Positions 18,007 through 26,419 of a DNA stretch of 64,000 nucleotides are shown here, one piece after another. Source of the DNA: Bryobacterales bacterium (GTDB lineage Bacteria; Acidobacteriota; Terriglobia; Bryobacterales; Bryobacteraceae); NCBI GenBank assembly GCA_016716385.1, contig JADJWL010000026.1, forward strand, positions 372,001 to 436,000, read 5' to 3'. Under the pieces are notes generated by a model that was not told the DNA's origin, ran no database searches, and saw nothing but the letters and a program-made list of their open reading frames with translations. The position numbers were made by a program, and so were the translations under genes. The number at the start of each line of letters is the position of its first letter. The first letter of the stretch is position 1.

Positions 18007-18066
18007 GGGAAGCGGGCGGACGGAATGTCCTCCCGCTCTCACCGTATCACGCAGGTCAAGTCCCGC

Positions 18067-19695
18067 TTAGGGCTGCAGCATCCACTGCGGCATGACGTAG
18101 GCGTAAAACATGGTGATCAGACCCAGCAAGGTTGCCAGGAAGATCGAGTGGCCCAGGGTGAAGCGAAACAGCTTCGATTCCTCGGAAGTCTTCATCCCCG
18201 TTGCGGCCACAGCCACGGCGATGCTCTGCAGGCTGATCATCTTGCCCATCACGCCGCCGCTCGAGTTGGCCGACGCCGTGAGGATCGGGTTCAGGTCGAG
18301 CCGCCCAGCCGTCACCACCTGCAGGTTGCCGAACAGAGCGTTGGCCGATGTGTCGCTGCCGGTGAGGAAGACGCCAAGCCAGCCCAACATCGCTGAGAAG
18401 AAGGGGAACAGTTGCCCGGTGGCGGCGAACGCCAGCCCCAAGGTCGCTGTGGCTCCGCAGTAGTTCATCAGGAATGCCAGGCCCAGCACCGAGACAATCG
18501 TCAATTCGGAGAGCGCCAACTGCCGGGAGGTAGTGCTCAACACCTTCCAGAAACCGCGCGGGGAAAGGCCGAGCAGAATCGCCGAAAGGATTGCGGCGAA
18601 CAAGCAAGCGGTTCCCGGCGCCGTGAGCCAGTTGAAGTTGTAGATCGCGCCATATCCGGACGCCTGCGCGACCACTGGCGGCATGCGTTCGATCGTGTTG
18701 TGCAGGCCCGGCCAAGGGATCGCCAGCGTTGTGGCGTCCAGGGCCGCCTTGACCGGCTTGATCTGGAAAGTCAACACGAAAGCCACCAGCAACAGGTAGG
18801 GCAGCCACGCCATGAACACCTCCATCGGTGGATGCTTCTTCGGCACGTGCGCATTGTGCTCGCCCTCCAGAGTGAACGTATCGCTCGGCTTCCAGACCTT
18901 GAGCAACACGATCAGACCACCGATGGCCGCGAGCGACGAAATAATGTCCGTCAGGTGCGGCCCTACGTAGTTGGAAACGAGGAACTGCGCCACGGCGAAC
19001 GCCACACCCGCTACGGTCACGGCCGGCAGGACCCCGCGGAGCGCCTTCCATCGGCCCATCACCAGAATCAGATACGCGGGAATGAACAACGATAGCGGTG
19101 CGCAGATGCGCCCCACGCCGCCGCTGAGCTTTTCGAGGGGCAAGCCTGTGAGTCCAGCCAGCGTGATGATCGGCGTTCCGATGGAGCCAAACGCGACCGG
19201 CGCCGTGTTCGCCAGGAGGCAGATGCCGGCGGCGTAGAACGGTGAAAAACCGAGTCCCGTCAACATCGCCGCGGCAACGGCGACGGGCGTCCCAAACCCG
19301 GCCGCGCCTTCGATGAACGCGCCGAACGCGAACGCGATGAGCAGCGCCTGCAAGCGCCGGTCCTCCGACAGCCCGCCGATCGAATCCTTGATGATCTCGA
19401 ACTTCCCTGTATCGACGCTGATCCGGTAGAGCAGGATGGCGGTGAACACGATCCACCCGATCGGGAACAGTCCGAACGCCGCTCCATACAGCGTCGCGGA
19501 GACCGTCTGCCCCAGGGGCATCCCGTAGACGCCAACGGCCACCGCCAGCGCCGCGCCCAGTCCCGATAGGGCCGCGACCCATGCAGGCTTCCGCAGGACG
19601 CCAAGCAGAATCAGCAACACGAAGATCGGGAGCGCGGCGCCCAGGGAGGACAGACCGAGACTGCCGGCGATGGGAGTGTAGTCTTGTTGCCACAT
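18067..19695 (-). CDS. lctP: L-lactate permease, LctP family
   Basis: Proton-coupled lactate/glycolate symporter of 542 aa with about 13-14 membrane helices. Family signatures include AFGAFIEGAAGFGTPVAV, the GSIGTPIITLAG loop and the C-terminal LTGSDTSANALFGNLQ with NSSGGVMGKMISLQSIAVA. The lactate dehydrogenase partner genes usually found next to it are absent here. A promoter lies just upstream. Confidence 0.93.
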   Translation of the reverse strand: MWQQDYTPIAGSLGLSSLGAALPIFVLLILLGVLRKPAWVAALSGLGAALAVAVGVYGMPLGQTVSATLYGAAFGLFPIGWIVFTAILLYRISVDTGKFEIIKDSIGGLSEDRRLQALLIAFAFGAFIEGAAGFGTPVAVAAAMLTGLGFSPFYAAGICLLANTAPVAFGSIGTPIITLAGLTGLPLEKLSGGVGRICAPLSLFIPAYLILVMGRWKALRGVLPAVTVAGVAFAVAQFLVSNYVGPHLTDIISSLAAIGGLIVLLKVWKPSDTFTLEGEHNAHVPKKHPPMEVFMAWLPYLLLVAFVLTFQIKPVKAALDATTLAIPWPGLHNTIERMPPVVAQASGYGAIYNFNWLTAPGTACLFAAILSAILLGLSPRGFWKVLSTTSRQLALSELTIVSVLGLAFLMNYCGATATLGLAFAATGQLFPFFSAMLGWLGVFLTGSDTSANALFGNLQVVTAGRLDLNPILTASANSSGGVMGKMISLQSIAVAVAATGMKTSEESKLFRFTLGHSIFLATLLGLITMFYAYVMPQWMLQP

Positions 19696-19708
19696 GGGGT
19701 GATTGCCA

Positions 19709-19738
19709 GTTGTATGAAACCGGGCTAGGGTTTGTCAA
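19709..19738 (-). promoter_or_regulatory. Promoter of the lactate permease gene
   Basis: On the minus strand a perfect TTGACA (19738-19733), 18-bp spacer and TACAAC (19714-19709) precede the ATG at 19695 by 13 bp. The -35 overlaps the 3' end of the upstream TPR gene. The short leader contains no clear SD. Confidence 0.6.
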
Positions 19739-21176
19739 GCAATGGACAAGGCGCGGGCGGTTCTCCCCCCACCTGCGCGAGGTTGTCCCGGGCCTGCGCG
19801 TGGCAAGGGTCGATTTCGAGCGCGCGGCGGAAATCGTGGGCGGCGTTCTCGCGGTCCCCGAGCAGCAGGAACGCGAGGCCCCGGTTATTCCACGCCGAGG
19901 GATTGCGCGGTTCGAGGGCGAGGGCGCGTCCGAAATCGGCCAGGGCCGCACCCGGATCGCGCCGCGCCAGGTGGACCCGGCCCAGTTCGGCAAAGACGCG
20001 CGGATCCTCGGGCGCCTGTTGCCGGGCTTCCTCCAGGATCGCCAGCGCGCGGTCCGGCGGGGCGAGACGAGCCAAGTGGATCCTGGGCCTGACTTTCTCG
20101 GGAGCCCGCCGCGCTGCCTCGGTCCACAGCGCCTGCTCCGACCGCCACACCGTGCAACGTCCCACGCTGAGCGCCACCAGCGCCAGCGCCAGCGACGCCA
20201 GCAGCGCAAGCCGCCGCCGTTCGAGGGCCAATCCGGCGACTGGCGCCCAGGCGATCAACGGCAGATAGAGGCGCCGGTCGGCAGCCAGGTCGTCGGCCGG
20301 GAAGATGGAGGAGCTGGGCAGCAGCAGCACGAGTCCGGCGATCCACCAGAAGCCCAAACGGGCGTGCGGGAACGCCCGCAGGGCCCAGACCACCGACGCC
20401 GCCAGCGCCAACCACCCCACCGCACCGTAACCGGCCACCGAGATGGCCGGATCTACCGTGAAGCCATGCGGAAGCACCAGCAACTGCAGGTAGCGCGGGA
20501 TCGCCACACCCTGGGCCAGCCAGTATTCGAATGGCGATACGGAAGCTCCGAACCCGGCGCCCTCAACGGATCGTGTCGCCAGGAGAACCCGCATTCCCGC
20601 TGCCAGGGACAGCCCCAGCATCGCGCCCACCGGCACAAACTCCCTCCGGTTGCGCGAGATCGACAGCGTCAGCAGCAAGAGGAACAGCGGGAAGGCGACG
20701 CATTCTTCTTTGGCCAGCAGCGCGACGCCGAATGCCGCTGTCGCGGCCCAATGCCGGCCCTTGAGCCACAGCCACAGCGATGCCAGACACAACACCGTTG
20801 CCAGGACAATCGCGCGCGCAAAGATGGACACGACCGGTTCCGCCTGGGCCGGATGAATTGCGAACAGCGCCGCCGCGATCAACGCGGGACGCTCCGGCAT
20901 GAGCCGGCGCAGCGCGGCGAACAGCAGCAGCACGGCGATGACGTGCAGTCCCAGATTGACGGCGTGGAAGCCGGAGACGCCCCCGGCCTGGCGATTCAGC
21001 CAGAAGGTCCACCATGTGAGTGGCCGGGTCCGTTCGAGCCAGATAGTGACCCAGCCGGCGGGCGCGCGCAGGACCGGATCTTCCAGGAGCGCGCGGTCGT
21101 CGAACTGAAAGGGCGCGCCCAATCCCCAGCCGAAAGCCGCCAGCGCCAGTGCTGCGAGAAGGAGAGGAATGCGCAA
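19725..21176 (-). CDS. Polytopic membrane protein with C-terminal TPR domain
   Basis: Protein of 483 aa starting at TTG 21176. The N-terminal two thirds hold about ten hydrophobic helices with short loops, resembling PMT/ArnT-like O-glycosyltransferase scaffolds (FQFDDRALLEDPVLR, FHAVNLGLHVIAVLLLF, FAIHPAQAEPV). The last about 130 residues are tetratricopeptide repeats (RVFAELGRVHLARRDPGAALADF, AWNNRGLAFLLLGDRENAAHDF). Such TPR-membrane proteins are common in Acidobacteriota. A glycan-related role is a guess from the fold. It is divergent from nth across only 18 bp. Confidence 0.7.
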   Translation of the reverse strand: MRIPLLLAALALAAFGWGLGAPFQFDDRALLEDPVLRAPAGWVTIWLERTRPLTWWTFWLNRQAGGVSGFHAVNLGLHVIAVLLLFAALRRLMPERPALIAAALFAIHPAQAEPVVSIFARAIVLATVLCLASLWLWLKGRHWAATAAFGVALLAKEECVAFPLFLLLLTLSISRNRREFVPVGAMLGLSLAAGMRVLLATRSVEGAGFGASVSPFEYWLAQGVAIPRYLQLLVLPHGFTVDPAISVAGYGAVGWLALAASVVWALRAFPHARLGFWWIAGLVLLLPSSSIFPADDLAADRRLYLPLIAWAPVAGLALERRRLALLASLALALVALSVGRCTVWRSEQALWTEAARRAPEKVRPRIHLARLAPPDRALAILEEARQQAPEDPRVFAELGRVHLARRDPGAALADFGRALALEPRNPSAWNNRGLAFLLLGDRENAAHDFRRALEIDPCHAQARDNLAQVGGEPPAPCPLLDKP

Positions 21177-21181
21177 GGAGA

Positions 21182-21190
21182 TGCTATTAT
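21182..21190 (+). promoter_or_regulatory. Extended -10 promoter of the nth operon
   Basis: TGC-TATTAT lies immediately upstream of nth. The expected transcription start (about 21196) coincides with the GTG at 21195, so either that codon is a leaderless start or the TTG at 21210 is used. Confidence 0.5.
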
Positions 21191-21194
21191 ACGG

Positions 21195-21890
21195 GTGTTC
21201 CCGATCCCCTTGAGCGCTCCCTCACAGAAGATCTCCAAGCCTAGGACGGCAGCGGACCGCAAGGCGCGTCTGGCGAAGATCCTGGCGCTGCTCGACGAGA
21301 TGTTTCCCAACGTGACGTGCGCTCTCCACCATCGCAACCCCTGGGAACTGCTGGTGGCGACGATCCTTTCCGCGCAATGCACCGACAAGCGCGTGAACGA
21401 GGTGACGCCGGGGCTGTTCGCCAAGTACCCCACGCCCGAGGATTTCGCCGCGGTGAGGCCGGAGGTTCTCGCCGAAGACATCCGTTCCACCGGGTTCTTC
21501 AACAACAAGGCGAAGTCCGTGGTGGGCGCGGCGAACAGGGTGGTGACCGAATTCGGCGGTGAGGTGCCACGGACAATCGAAGAACTGCTCACGATTCCTG
21601 GCGCCGCGCGCAAGACGGCCAACGTGGTGCTGGGGACGGCGTATGGAATCGCCTCCGGTGTCGTCGTGGACACGCACGTCCAGCGCATCGCCCGCCGCCT
21701 GGACTTGACGAGGGAAGACGAACCGGTCAAGATCGAGCGGGATCTCATGAAGATCCTGCCGCGCGAGAAGTGGATTCTCTTCGCGCATCAACTGATTCAC
21801 CACGGCCGGTCGCTGTGCGTGGCGCGGCGTCCGCGTTGCGCCGAATGCCCGTTGGAACTGCTGTGTTACGCCAAGGACAAAACCGTATGA
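21195..21890 (+). CDS. nth: Endonuclease III, DNA glycosylase/AP lyase
   Basis: Base-excision-repair enzyme that removes oxidised pyrimidines, 231 aa. The HhH-GPD core is intact with the helix-hairpin-helix IPGAARKTANVVLG containing the catalytic Lys and VVVDTHVQR containing the catalytic Asp. The second HhH glycine is Ala. The [4Fe-4S] ligand set is perfect: Cys-x6-Cys-x2-Cys-x5-Cys near the C terminus. The frame is open far upstream but family length supports a start at GTG 21195 (TTG 21210 also possible). The stop overlaps the hemQ ATG. Confidence 0.95.
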   Translation: MFPIPLSAPSQKISKPRTAADRKARLAKILALLDEMFPNVTCALHHRNPWELLVATILSAQCTDKRVNEVTPGLFAKYPTPEDFAAVRPEVLAEDIRSTGFFNNKAKSVVGAANRVVTEFGGEVPRTIEELLTIPGAARKTANVVLGTAYGIASGVVVDTHVQRIARRLDLTREDEPVKIERDLMKILPREKWILFAHQLIHHGRSLCVARRPRCAECPLELLCYAKDKTV

Positions 21891-22747
21891 GGCCAGAGAC
21901 GACGCAATCCGTACCGCCCGCCGTGCCGCTGACGCTCGAAGGATCGGCGCTCCTGCACCAGATGTTCCGCTTCCGCTGGACTGCCTGGAGGGAACTCCCC
22001 GCCGATCGCCGTGCCATCGTCGCCGCCCAGGCCATCGCGGCGCTGGAAGCAATGGCGAAGACACCCGAGGGCGAGTCGGCTGTCTTTTCGATGCTCGGCC
22101 ACAAGGGTGACCTGATGTTCGTCCACTTCCGCCAGAGCTTCGATCAGGCCAACGCCGCGGAACTCCAGCTGGCGAACCTGGACTTGGCCGCGTTCCTCGA
22201 ACCCACGACCTCGTACGTTTCGGTCGTGGAATTGGGGCTGTACGAATCCACGGTCAAAATGTACGCGTCGCTGGCCGAGCGCGGCATCGCGCCGGGGAGC
22301 GAAGAGTGGGAGCGCGCCACCGCGGAGACACTTGCCCGCCAGGCCGAAGCGATGGCGCCGCGCCTGTATCCGGAGATCCCGCCGCACCGCTATCTCTGCT
22401 TCTATCCCATGGATAAGAAACGCGGCGAGTCCCGCAACTGGTACCAAGTCCCGATGGGCGACCGCCAGCGCATGATGGCCGAGCATGGTCTCATCGGCCG
22501 CAAGTACGCGGGGACGGTGAAACAGATCATCTCCGGATCGATCGGGTTCGACGACTGGGAGTGGGGCGTCGACCTGTTCGCCGACGATCCTCTGGTGTTC
22601 AAGCGCCTGATCTACGAAATGCGCTTCGATGAAGCCAGCGCCGTCTATGCCTTGTTTGGACCCTTCTATCTGGGTCTGCGCGTGCAGCCGGCGGGACTCG
22701 CGGAGTGGCTCGAAGGGAGCCTTCCGGAGGCCCATGGTACACTCTGA
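21887..22747 (+). CDS. hemQ: Coproheme decarboxylase HemQ (chlorite dismutase family)
   Basis: Last enzyme of the coproporphyrin-dependent haem pathway, turning coproheme III into haem b with hydrogen peroxide. The 286-aa product has the HemQ block FYPMDKKR (radical Tyr and Lys), NWYQVPMGDRQRMMAEHG (proximal His), GRKYAGTV, and DDWEWGVDLFADDPLVFKR followed by YEMRFDEASA. This distinguishes it from true chlorite dismutases. The ATG overlaps the nth stop. The pairing of an Fe-S glycosylase with haem synthesis is probably just operon packing. Confidence 0.93.
   Translation: MRPETTQSVPPAVPLTLEGSALLHQMFRFRWTAWRELPADRRAIVAAQAIAALEAMAKTPEGESAVFSMLGHKGDLMFVHFRQSFDQANAAELQLANLDLAAFLEPTTSYVSVVELGLYESTVKMYASLAERGIAPGSEEWERATAETLARQAEAMAPRLYPEIPPHRYLCFYPMDKKRGESRNWYQVPMGDRQRMMAEHGLIGRKYAGTVKQIISGSIGFDDWEWGVDLFADDPLVFKRLIYEMRFDEASAVYALFGPFYLGLRVQPAGLAEWLEGSLPEAHGTL
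22735..22743 (+). promoter_or_regulatory. Extended -10 promoter candidate upstream of the DUF721 gene
   Basis: TGGTACACT, 18 bp before the ATG at 22762. The identical nonamer precedes proS at 63225, which strengthens the reading as a promoter element. Confidence 0.4.
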
Positions 22748-22761
22748 AAGTTTGTAATCCT

Positions 22762-23160
22762 ATGGAGCGGGCGAGCCGGCTGATCGGAAAGATGAAGTTT
22801 CCAGGCGGCGGCGCCGATCCTGACCTGATCGTTCGTTCGGCGTGGAAGGCCGCGGTCGGCCTACGGATCGCCCGCCACGCGCAAGCTGAGCGGATGGTGG
22901 GGTCGCGATTGATCGTCGGCGTCGAGGATGCCGTCTGGCAGCAGCAATTGGGCGCCATGCGGCCCTTGATCCTCGCCAAGCTGCGCCAGGTGCTCACCGT
23001 GCCGCACATCAGCCAGATCGAGTTCCGCGTGGCTCCCCCGCGCATGCTGCCGGGTGTTGCCACGAGTGCCGCGGGCCCTCTATTCGATGAGGCCGACTCC
23101 ATCGCCGATCCCGGACTGCGACGCCTGTACGTCGCTGCCCGTAAGAAGGAAAGCGCTTGA
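22762..23160 (+). CDS. DUF721 / DciA-like protein
   Basis: Protein of 132 aa of the DUF721 family. The family includes DciA, the loader of the replicative helicase DnaB in bacteria lacking DnaC/DnaI. The KH-like core is seen as IVRSAWKAAVGLRIARHA...LIVGVEDAVWQQQLGAMRPLILAKL. Here the conserved Trp and the following helix match the family pattern. No disordered C-terminal extension is present. It is translationally coupled to gatC through a TTGA overlap. Assignment to helicase loading is by family only. Confidence 0.7.
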   Translation: MERASRLIGKMKFPGGGADPDLIVRSAWKAAVGLRIARHAQAERMVGSRLIVGVEDAVWQQQLGAMRPLILAKLRQVLTVPHISQIEFRVAPPRMLPGVATSAAGPLFDEADSIADPGLRRLYVAARKKESA

Positions 23161-23456
23161 AACTGACCGAAAAGGATGTCCGCTACGTCGCCGACCTCGC
23201 CAACCTGACCCTGCAGCCGCAAGAGGTTACCCGCATGGTTACGGAACTGGGCGGCATCCTCGACTACGTCGAGAAGCTCAACGAACTCGACACCTCCGAT
23301 GTGCCTCCGATGGCGCAGGTCCTCTATCCCGACGACGAAACCGCCACGCTGCGTCCGGACCGGCAACACACCGGCCTGGGCTCGGAGGTCGCACTGGCGA
23401 ACGCGCCGTTATCGGGTGCGGGCCATTTCAAAGTCCCCAAGGTGATTGAGCGCTAG
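23157..23456 (+). CDS. gatC: Asp-tRNA(Asn)/Glu-tRNA(Gln) amidotransferase subunit C
   Basis: Small clamp subunit of the GatCAB transamidase, 99 aa, starting at TTG 23157. The N terminus KLTEKDVRYVADLANLTL and the centre LGGILDYVEKLNELDTSDVPPM are family signatures. It lies 2 bp before gatA. gatB is not in the window. Confidence 0.95.
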   Translation: MKLTEKDVRYVADLANLTLQPQEVTRMVTELGGILDYVEKLNELDTSDVPPMAQVLYPDDETATLRPDRQHTGLGSEVALANAPLSGAGHFKVPKVIER

Positions 23457-23458
23457 AG

Positions 23459-24898
23459 ATGGAAGTCTCCACACTCACGATTGACGCAATCCGCAAAGGT
23501 CTCCACGAACGCACGTTCAGCGCCGTCGAACTGGCTGGAGAAGCCCTTCGCTTCGCCGAGGCCGAGAACCCGAAGACAAACGCGTACATCCACCTGTCCC
23601 CCGAGCGTGCACTGGCGGCGGCGCAGGCGGTGGACGCCGCGCTGGCCCGCGGTGAAGATCCCGGGCCGCTTGCCGGCGTCCCTGTCGCCGTCAAAGACGT
23701 CATCGTCACCCGGGGGCTCAGGACCACCTGCGCATCGAAGCTGCTGGCCAACTATATCCCGCCTTACGATGCAACGGCAGTCCAGAAGCTCGAAGCTGCC
23801 GGCGGCGTGATCCTCGGCAAGGCCAATTGCGACGAGTTCGCCATGGGCTCGTCGAATGAGAATTCAGCGTTCGGACCCGTGCGCAACCCGGTGGCGCCGG
23901 ATCGCGTGCCGGGCGGATCCAGCGGTGGTTCGGCGGCGGTCGTGGCACAGGGTACCGCGGTGGTCTCGCTTGGTTCGGACACGGGCGGATCGATCCGCCA
24001 GCCGGCGTCGTTTTGCGGCGTCGTCGGCATTACGCCGACCTATGGCCGGGTCTCCCGCTATGGGCTGGTCGCGTTTGCCAGTTCGCTCGACCACATCGGG
24101 CCGTTTGCCCGCAACGTGCGCGACGCCGCGACGCTGCTCGGCGCGATCGCCGGCCGCGACCCGCTCGATTCCACCTCCGCCAACGCCCCGGTGCCCGACT
24201 ATACCGCAGCCCTCGACGGCAACGTTTCCGGGATGCGGATCGGCCTGCCGAAGGAATACTTCCGCGATCTGACGAGTGAATCCGGCCAGCGGATCCAGGC
24301 GGTCGTGGACGGGCTGCGCCGCCAGGGCTGCGACATCCGCGAGATCTCGCTGCCCAGCACCGATTACGCCGTCGCCTGTTACTACATCATCTGCACGGCC
24401 GAAGCGAGCTCCAATCTCGCCCGCTACGACGGCGTCCGCTACACGACGCGCTCGGAATCGTCCGAAACCTTGAGTGACATGTACCGCAACACGCGTGGCG
24501 AGGGCTTCGGCGCCGAGTGTAAGCGCCGCATCATGCTCGGGACGTACGTGCTCAGCGCGGGCTACTACGACGCCTACTATCTGAAGGCGCAGCGTGTCCG
24601 GTCGCTGATCGCGCGCGACTTCTCCCGGGCGTTCACCGAAGTCGACGCTATCGTCGCGCCCGTCTCCCCCTTCCCGGCGTTCAGGTTGGGCGAGAAGACC
24701 AGCGACCCCCTGGAGATGTATCTTTCCGACATCTACACGATCACCGGCTCTTTGGCCGGCATCCCGTGCATGAGCGTCCCCTGTGGAACGACGTCGGAAG
24801 GACTGCCGGTCGGCGCGCAGATTCTCACGAACCACTTTGAGGAAGCACGCATGCTGCGAGTCGCCGAAGCCGTCGAACGCGAGATGGCGGCTGGCTGA
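23459..24898 (+). CDS. gatA: Asp-tRNA(Asn)/Glu-tRNA(Gln) amidotransferase subunit A
   Basis: Amidase subunit that releases ammonia from glutamine for the transamidation of misacylated tRNA, 479 aa. The amidase-signature triad is complete: Lys79 (AVKD), cis-Ser154 (GGSSGGS) and nucleophile Ser178 (DTGGSIR). The gatCA pair implies that this organism makes Asn-tRNA and/or Gln-tRNA indirectly. A sod gene follows after 49 bp with its own SD. Confidence 0.97.
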   Translation: MEVSTLTIDAIRKGLHERTFSAVELAGEALRFAEAENPKTNAYIHLSPERALAAAQAVDAALARGEDPGPLAGVPVAVKDVIVTRGLRTTCASKLLANYIPPYDATAVQKLEAAGGVILGKANCDEFAMGSSNENSAFGPVRNPVAPDRVPGGSSGGSAAVVAQGTAVVSLGSDTGGSIRQPASFCGVVGITPTYGRVSRYGLVAFASSLDHIGPFARNVRDAATLLGAIAGRDPLDSTSANAPVPDYTAALDGNVSGMRIGLPKEYFRDLTSESGQRIQAVVDGLRRQGCDIREISLPSTDYAVACYYIICTAEASSNLARYDGVRYTTRSESSETLSDMYRNTRGEGFGAECKRRIMLGTYVLSAGYYDAYYLKAQRVRSLIARDFSRAFTEVDAIVAPVSPFPAFRLGEKTSDPLEMYLSDIYTITGSLAGIPCMSVPCGTTSEGLPVGAQILTNHFEEARMLRVAEAVEREMAAG

Positions 24899-24947
24899 GG
24901 GATAATAGAAGGATTCCGACAGTTCAATCAACCACAAGGAGAAAGAC

Positions 24948-25562
24948 ATGGCGTTCACTCTTCCGAGTCTTCCGTATGCGCACGACGCGCTCGAGCCGCA
25001 CATCGACAAGATGACGATGGAGATTCACCACGGAAAGCATCACAACGCGTACGTGACGAATCTCAATAAGGCCCTTGAATCGGCGCCGGAACTCGCGGGC
25101 AAGTCGATTGAAGAACTGCTGGCCAACGGATGCGCGATCGTGCCGGAGGGGATCCGTACGGCCGTCCGCAACAACGGCGGCGGCCATGCGAATCACACCC
25201 TGTTCTGGCAAATCCTCGGACCCAGCGGCGGGGGCGAGCCCGTGGGGAATCTGGCCGCCGCCATCCAGAAGGCATTCGGCAGCTTCGACGAGTTCAAGAC
25301 GAAGTTCGGCAATGCCGCCGCGACACGTTTCGGTTCCGGCTGGGCCTGGCTGGTGAAGAACGCTGACGGCAGCGTCGAGGTCAGCTCGACCCCGAACCAG
25401 GACACGCCACTCATGGAAGGGAAGTTTCCCGTCATAGGTCTCGACGTGTGGGAGCACGCCTACTACCTCAAGTACCAGAACCGCCGCCCCGACTACGTCT
25501 CAGCCTGGTGGAGCGTGGTCAACTGGCAGGAAGCCGAGCGCCGCTACAACGAAGGCAAGTAG
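24948..25562 (+). CDS. sodA: Superoxide dismutase, Mn/Fe type
   Basis: Cytosolic homodimeric superoxide dismutase of 204 aa. Metal ligands are His27 (IHHGKHH), His83 (NHTLFW), Asp166 and His170 (DVWEH). The NQDTPLM segment carries the Gln typical of manganese enzymes, so Mn or cambialistic use is likelier than Fe. A clear SD (AAGGAG, 24934-24939) sets the start. No signal peptide is seen. Followed by a strong terminator. Confidence 0.97.
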   Translation: MAFTLPSLPYAHDALEPHIDKMTMEIHHGKHHNAYVTNLNKALESAPELAGKSIEELLANGCAIVPEGIRTAVRNNGGGHANHTLFWQILGPSGGGEPVGNLAAAIQKAFGSFDEFKTKFGNAAATRFGSGWAWLVKNADGSVEVSSTPNQDTPLMEGKFPVIGLDVWEHAYYLKYQNRRPDYVSAWWSVVNWQEAERRYNEGK

Positions 25563-25581
25563 ACCGATGCAGTTCCCTGAT

Positions 25582-25618
25582 GCGGGCGGGGCGGTGGATC
25601 AACCGCTCCGCCCGTTTG
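25582..25618 (+). terminator. Intrinsic terminator of sodA
   Basis: Stem of 12 bp with one G-U pair (GGGCGGGGCGGT at 25584-25595, ACCGCTCCGCCC at 25602-25613), extendable by two pairs, with a 6-nt loop and followed by TTTGCGT. The T-run is weak, but the stem is very stable and sits right after the sodA stop. Confidence 0.7.
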
Positions 25619-25635
25619 CGTATCCGGACTCCTGA

Positions 25636-26412
25636 ATGACACCGCCCGATCGTGACAGAACGGTATGGTGGCTGGACCGCCGGGTGGACCTGATCCTGCC
25701 GGGCGTGGACACAGGCGGACTTGCCGCCTTCACGCGTGGGACCGCGCCGGTTCCAGGCTCTCCCGCACCGTACATCCGGCTGCGCGAAGAGGCGCTGTAC
25801 TTCGTTGCCCGAGGCTGCGTCCGGCTGGTGACCGCGCGCGATGCGCTGGACCTTGGGGTGCGGGACTTCTGCGCGATCCCTCCAGGGGTAAGCCATAAGC
25901 TCGAAGATTGCGGCCGCGAGCCGGCGCTCTTCTACGCCATTTACCTGCCGGCCGGTTTCGACGAGTTTCAACTCGAATCCGGGCGTCCCATGCGCGACCC
26001 GGACGCTCCCGTCCTTCCCCTCACGCCGGTCCAGGTCGAACAGGCGCGCCGGTTGGCCCGGCCCCGAGGCGTGGAACTTTCCACCGCCCCCGAAGTTGCC
26101 GATGCCGCCCCGCGTGTGGCTCGCGCCAGCACCGCCTCAAGCGAGGCGCGCTTCCTGGCCGAAGCCGACGCACCTCTGCGTTATACATTGCTTGAACTGC
26201 AGGTGTCCTCCAGCGGAAGTCCGGCGATGCCGCCCGCCGCCGCGGCCGTCTGTTGCGTCATCGAAGGCCGTGTGCGGCTGATGTGGGACGGATCGGAGGT
26301 GTACCTGGCGGAAGGCGGGGCGGCCTGTGTCGCCGGAGCCGGCTATTCCATTGGAACGGCCTCCCAGCAGCCTGCCCGCGTCCTGCTCCTGACCACCGCG
26401 GGCGCCGCCTGA
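25636..26412 (+). CDS. Cupin-fold protein (two cupin-like halves)
   Basis: Protein of 258 aa with two beta-barrel cupin halves. The first has EEALYFVARGCVRLVTARD...DFCAIPPGVSHKLED, with Glu/His typical of the metal site. The second (AAAVCCVIEGRVRLMWDGSEVYLAEGGAACV) lacks histidines and looks structural. This resembles bicupin phosphomannose-isomerase-like or ligand-binding proteins. No DNA-binding domain is present. No signal peptide. Function unassigned. Confidence 0.6.
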   Translation: MTPPDRDRTVWWLDRRVDLILPGVDTGGLAAFTRGTAPVPGSPAPYIRLREEALYFVARGCVRLVTARDALDLGVRDFCAIPPGVSHKLEDCGREPALFYAIYLPAGFDEFQLESGRPMRDPDAPVLPLTPVQVEQARRLARPRGVELSTAPEVADAAPRVARASTASSEARFLAEADAPLRYTLLELQVSSSGSPAMPPAAAAVCCVIEGRVRLMWDGSEVYLAEGGAACVAGAGYSIGTASQQPARVLLLTTAGAA

Positions 26413-26419
26413 GACGGCG

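Noticed and set aside
18056..20209. 717-codon open frame overlapping the lactate permease in another frame
   Set aside because: Permease frame has clear family motifs and membrane helices; the alternative is Arg/Gly-rich noise typical of high-GC shadows.
19581..21194. Long N-terminal extension of endonuclease III
   Set aside because: The extension is antisense to the TPR membrane protein, and family length plus the local promoter place the start at 21195 or 21210.
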